A stretch of DNA of 6,313 bases from Methylococcaceae bacterium (lineage in GTDB: Bacteria > Pseudomonadota > Gammaproteobacteria > Methylococcales > Methylococcaceae). The stretch spans positions 1-6,313 of the forward strand of contig VEPB01000033.1 of the NCBI GenBank assembly GCA_012026715.1. Reading direction: 5' to 3'. Positions 4,867 to 6,313 of the stretch are shown in pieces. The notes under the pieces are model-generated. The model had not been told where the DNA came from, ran no database searches, and was given only the letters and a program-made list of their open reading frames with translations. How positions within the stretch are numbered: the stretch's first letter is position 1; every line of letters begins with the position of its first letter. The position numbers were made by a program, and so were the translations under genes.

Positions 4867-6313
4867 TCAACCACCCTTGGGCAGCTGAAACCAAAACACA
4901 CTGCCCTGCCCCGGCGTCGATTCGACCCCAGCCTGACCACCCAAACCCTCGGCGATTTTCTTGACGATGGACAAGCCCACGCCGGTACTCTCCACCCGGT
5001 CACGCGGGTTGAGGGTCTGGAACAATTGAAAAATCCGGTCGAAATGACGCGGGTCGATACCCGGGCCGTTGTCGCTGACGTTGAAGCGCCAGCCGTCGCC
5101 CCGGTCCATGCAATCCACCCGGATCAACCCCTCCGGCTTGTCCATGAACCGGATCGCATTGGACAGCAGGTTCTGGAACAGCTGCTGCATGCGGGTACGT
5201 TCGGTCCTCAGGATCGGCAGTCCCGCCTCCACCTCGACCCTGATGTGAGACGGCGGCGCCAGCGAATCGACCACCTCCGGCAACAACTGGTTTAGATCCA
5301 CCGCCACGGCGGCTTCGTGTACCCGCCCGATGCGGGAATACTGCAATATCCCATCGATCAGCCCGTCCATGCGCCGCACCCGCTGGATCAAGAGGCGCAG
5401 ATGTTCCTGGCCTTCGGCGTCGAGACGCTCCTTCTGGTCCGCCGCGATCCAGTCCGCCAGGGAGCCGATGGCGCGCAGCGGCGCCTTCAGATCGTGCGAT
5501 ACGACATAGGCGAAGTTCTTGAGTTCCTCGTTGGCCCGCTCCAGTTCGCGAATCATCCGCCCCTGCTCCGCTTCCAGGGTCTTGCGGGCGGTGACGTCGT
5601 CGAGCGCGATGAGGTAAAGCTTGCGATGCTCCGCGGCGCCGACGATGCGGCAAGCGTTCAGCCGCAGATAGCGTTTGCCGATGGAGGGAAACTCGCGGCG
5701 GAATTCAATGGCTTCCACCACTCGGTCGCCCGGCAGGATCTCCACCAGCAGGCGACGCATTTCCGGGAAGTTCCAACAGCCCCCCTGCAATTCCATGAAA
5801 GGCCGGCCCACGACGTCGTCCTCGCTCAGGCGAAAGGTCCGGAAAAAGGCCGGGTTGGCGCGAACCACCCGAAAGGAGGCATCCAGCACCAGCAGGGACT
5901 CCTGCATGGTCGCGATGATGCTGTCGGAGAATTCGCGGGCGGCGGTGAGGGACTCCTCGGCGCGCTTGCGGCGGGTGATGTCGTAGATCGTGGCCAGCAC
6001 GGCGCCATCGTCCAGACGACTCAGGCTGATATCCACGTTGAATTCGGCGCCGTCCTTGCGGACGGCAAACAGATCCAAGCCACTTCCCATGGCACGGCTG
6101 CCGGGAAGCGCCGCAAACTGGGCGCGCTGGGCGGCGTGGTTCGATCGGAAGCGGCGCGGCAGCAAGTCTTCCACCAACAGGTTGGCGAACTCCTCCCGGT
6201 TGTATCCGAACAGGCCCACCGCCGCGGCATTGACCCACTGAATGCGGCCATCCGCCGCGATCACGAGCATCGCGTCGGCCATGCTGTCGATCAGTTGGGA
6301 AAAATCGTGGCGA
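4867..6313 (-). CDS. PAS-PAS-HisKA-HATPase sensor histidine kinase, N-terminus beyond window
   Basis: Predicted sensor kinase that autophosphorylates a histidine and passes the phosphate to receivers, probably the two encoded downstream. The frame stays open past the first internal ATG (6282) to the right edge, and the extra residues (HDFSQLIDSMADAMLVI) continue a typical PAS start, so the true start lies outside. Numbering from that internal Met: PAS 1 at 1-105 (GRIQWVNAAAVGLFGYNREE; VLATIYDITRRKRAEE), PAS 2 at about 115-235 (ESLLVLDASFRVVRANPAFF; ALDDVTARK), a short coiled coil (ELERANEELKNF), HisKA H-box FAYVVSHDLKAPLRAIGSL with phospho-accepting His263, N-box QNLLSNAIRF (Asn375), G1 box SDNGPGI (404-408), F-box FDRIFQLFQTL and G2 box TGVGLSIVKKIAEGLGG. 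It ends right after the ATPase domain, with no attached receiver. The H-box context is the type often seen in phytochrome-like kinases. No membrane segment is visible in the part present. Confidence 0.95.
   Translation of the reverse strand, partial: RHDFSQLIDSMADAMLVIAADGRIQWVNAAAVGLFGYNREEFANLLVEDLLPRRFRSNHAAQRAQFAALPGSRAMGSGLDLFAVRKDGAEFNVDISLSRLDDGAVLATIYDITRRKRAEESLTAAREFSDSIIATMQESLLVLDASFRVVRANPAFFRTFRLSEDDVVGRPFMELQGGCWNFPEMRRLLVEILPGDRVVEAIEFRREFPSIGKRYLRLNACRIVGAAEHRKLYLIALDDVTARKTLEAEQGRMIRELERANEELKNFAYVVSHDLKAPLRAIGSLADWIAADQKERLDAEGQEHLRLLIQRVRRMDGLIDGILQYSRIGRVHEAAVAVDLNQLLPEVVDSLAPPSHIRVEVEAGLPILRTERTRMQQLFQNLLSNAIRFMDKPEGLIRVDCMDRGDGWRFNVSDNGPGIDPRHFDRIFQLFQTLNPRDRVESTGVGLSIVKKIAEGLGGQAGVESTPGQGSVFWFQLPKGG

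Noticed and set aside
5000..5653. A 217-codon minus-strand open frame inside the kinase gene
   Set aside because: It is an alternative frame of the kinase; Arg/Gly/Ala-rich, with no domain, whereas the kinase frame holds every catalytic box.
4867..6282. Complete kinase starting at the ATG at 6282
   Set aside because: The frame remains open to the window edge and the residues before this Met continue the PAS fold, so this Met is internal and the gene is partial.
1..6313. CRISPR array, tRNA or rRNA, insertion sequence, phage or defence genes
   Set aside because: I looked on both strands and saw no regularly spaced repeats, no tRNA-like sequence, no transposase or terminal repeats, and no defence-gene motif; genes fill nearly all of the window.

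Overview
The window looks like ordinary chromosomal DNA from a high-GC proteobacterium. Base composition is strongly G/C-rich throughout, third codon positions are mostly G or C, and long spurious antisense frames appear, as expected at high GC. The exonuclease III homologue closely resembles, from memory, the Neisseria NApe-type AP endonuclease. Together with the PAS-rich signalling genes, this suggests a beta- or gammaproteobacterium; a high-GC gammaproteobacterium such as a methanotroph relative is possible but not proven. I see no RNA genes, mobile elements, CRISPR arrays or phage genes.

Layout. Positions 1-1478 (minus strand) hold a probable two-gene transcription unit: an exonuclease III/AP endonuclease (xth type, 696-1478) followed 17 nt later by 6-phosphogluconolactonase (pgl, GTG start at 678, running off the left edge with only a short C-terminus missing). 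A 274-nt divergent intergenic region (1479-1752) carries an extended -10 promoter candidate for xth-pgl with a perfect 9-bp inverted repeat abutting it, and a weaker candidate for the plus-strand gene. Positions 1753-2904 (plus strand) encode a GAF-HD-GYP protein, a predicted cyclic-di-GMP phosphodiesterase with its catalytic motifs intact. After a short convergent gap of 89 nt, positions 2994-6313 (minus strand) hold a tightly packed three-gene signalling operon, read right to left: a PAS-PAS-HisKA-HATPase histidine kinase whose N-terminus lies beyond the right edge, a stand-alone receiver protein, and a REC-PAS-PAS protein with no recognisable output domain. The last two overlap by ATGA.

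How they may work together. The kinase can plausibly phosphorylate both receivers; the two receivers resemble each other around the acidic pocket and helix 1, consistent with a common kinase. Neither receiver protein has a DNA-binding or enzymatic output, so the module probably acts through protein contacts. The convergent HD-GYP gene is a candidate downstream c-di-GMP effector, but that is inference from proximity only. xth and pgl are housekeeping genes (DNA base-excision repair and the oxidative pentose phosphate/Entner-Doudoroff route) with no evident link to the signalling genes. I found no convincing evidence of an undescribed system; the most interesting part is the output-less two-receiver module.
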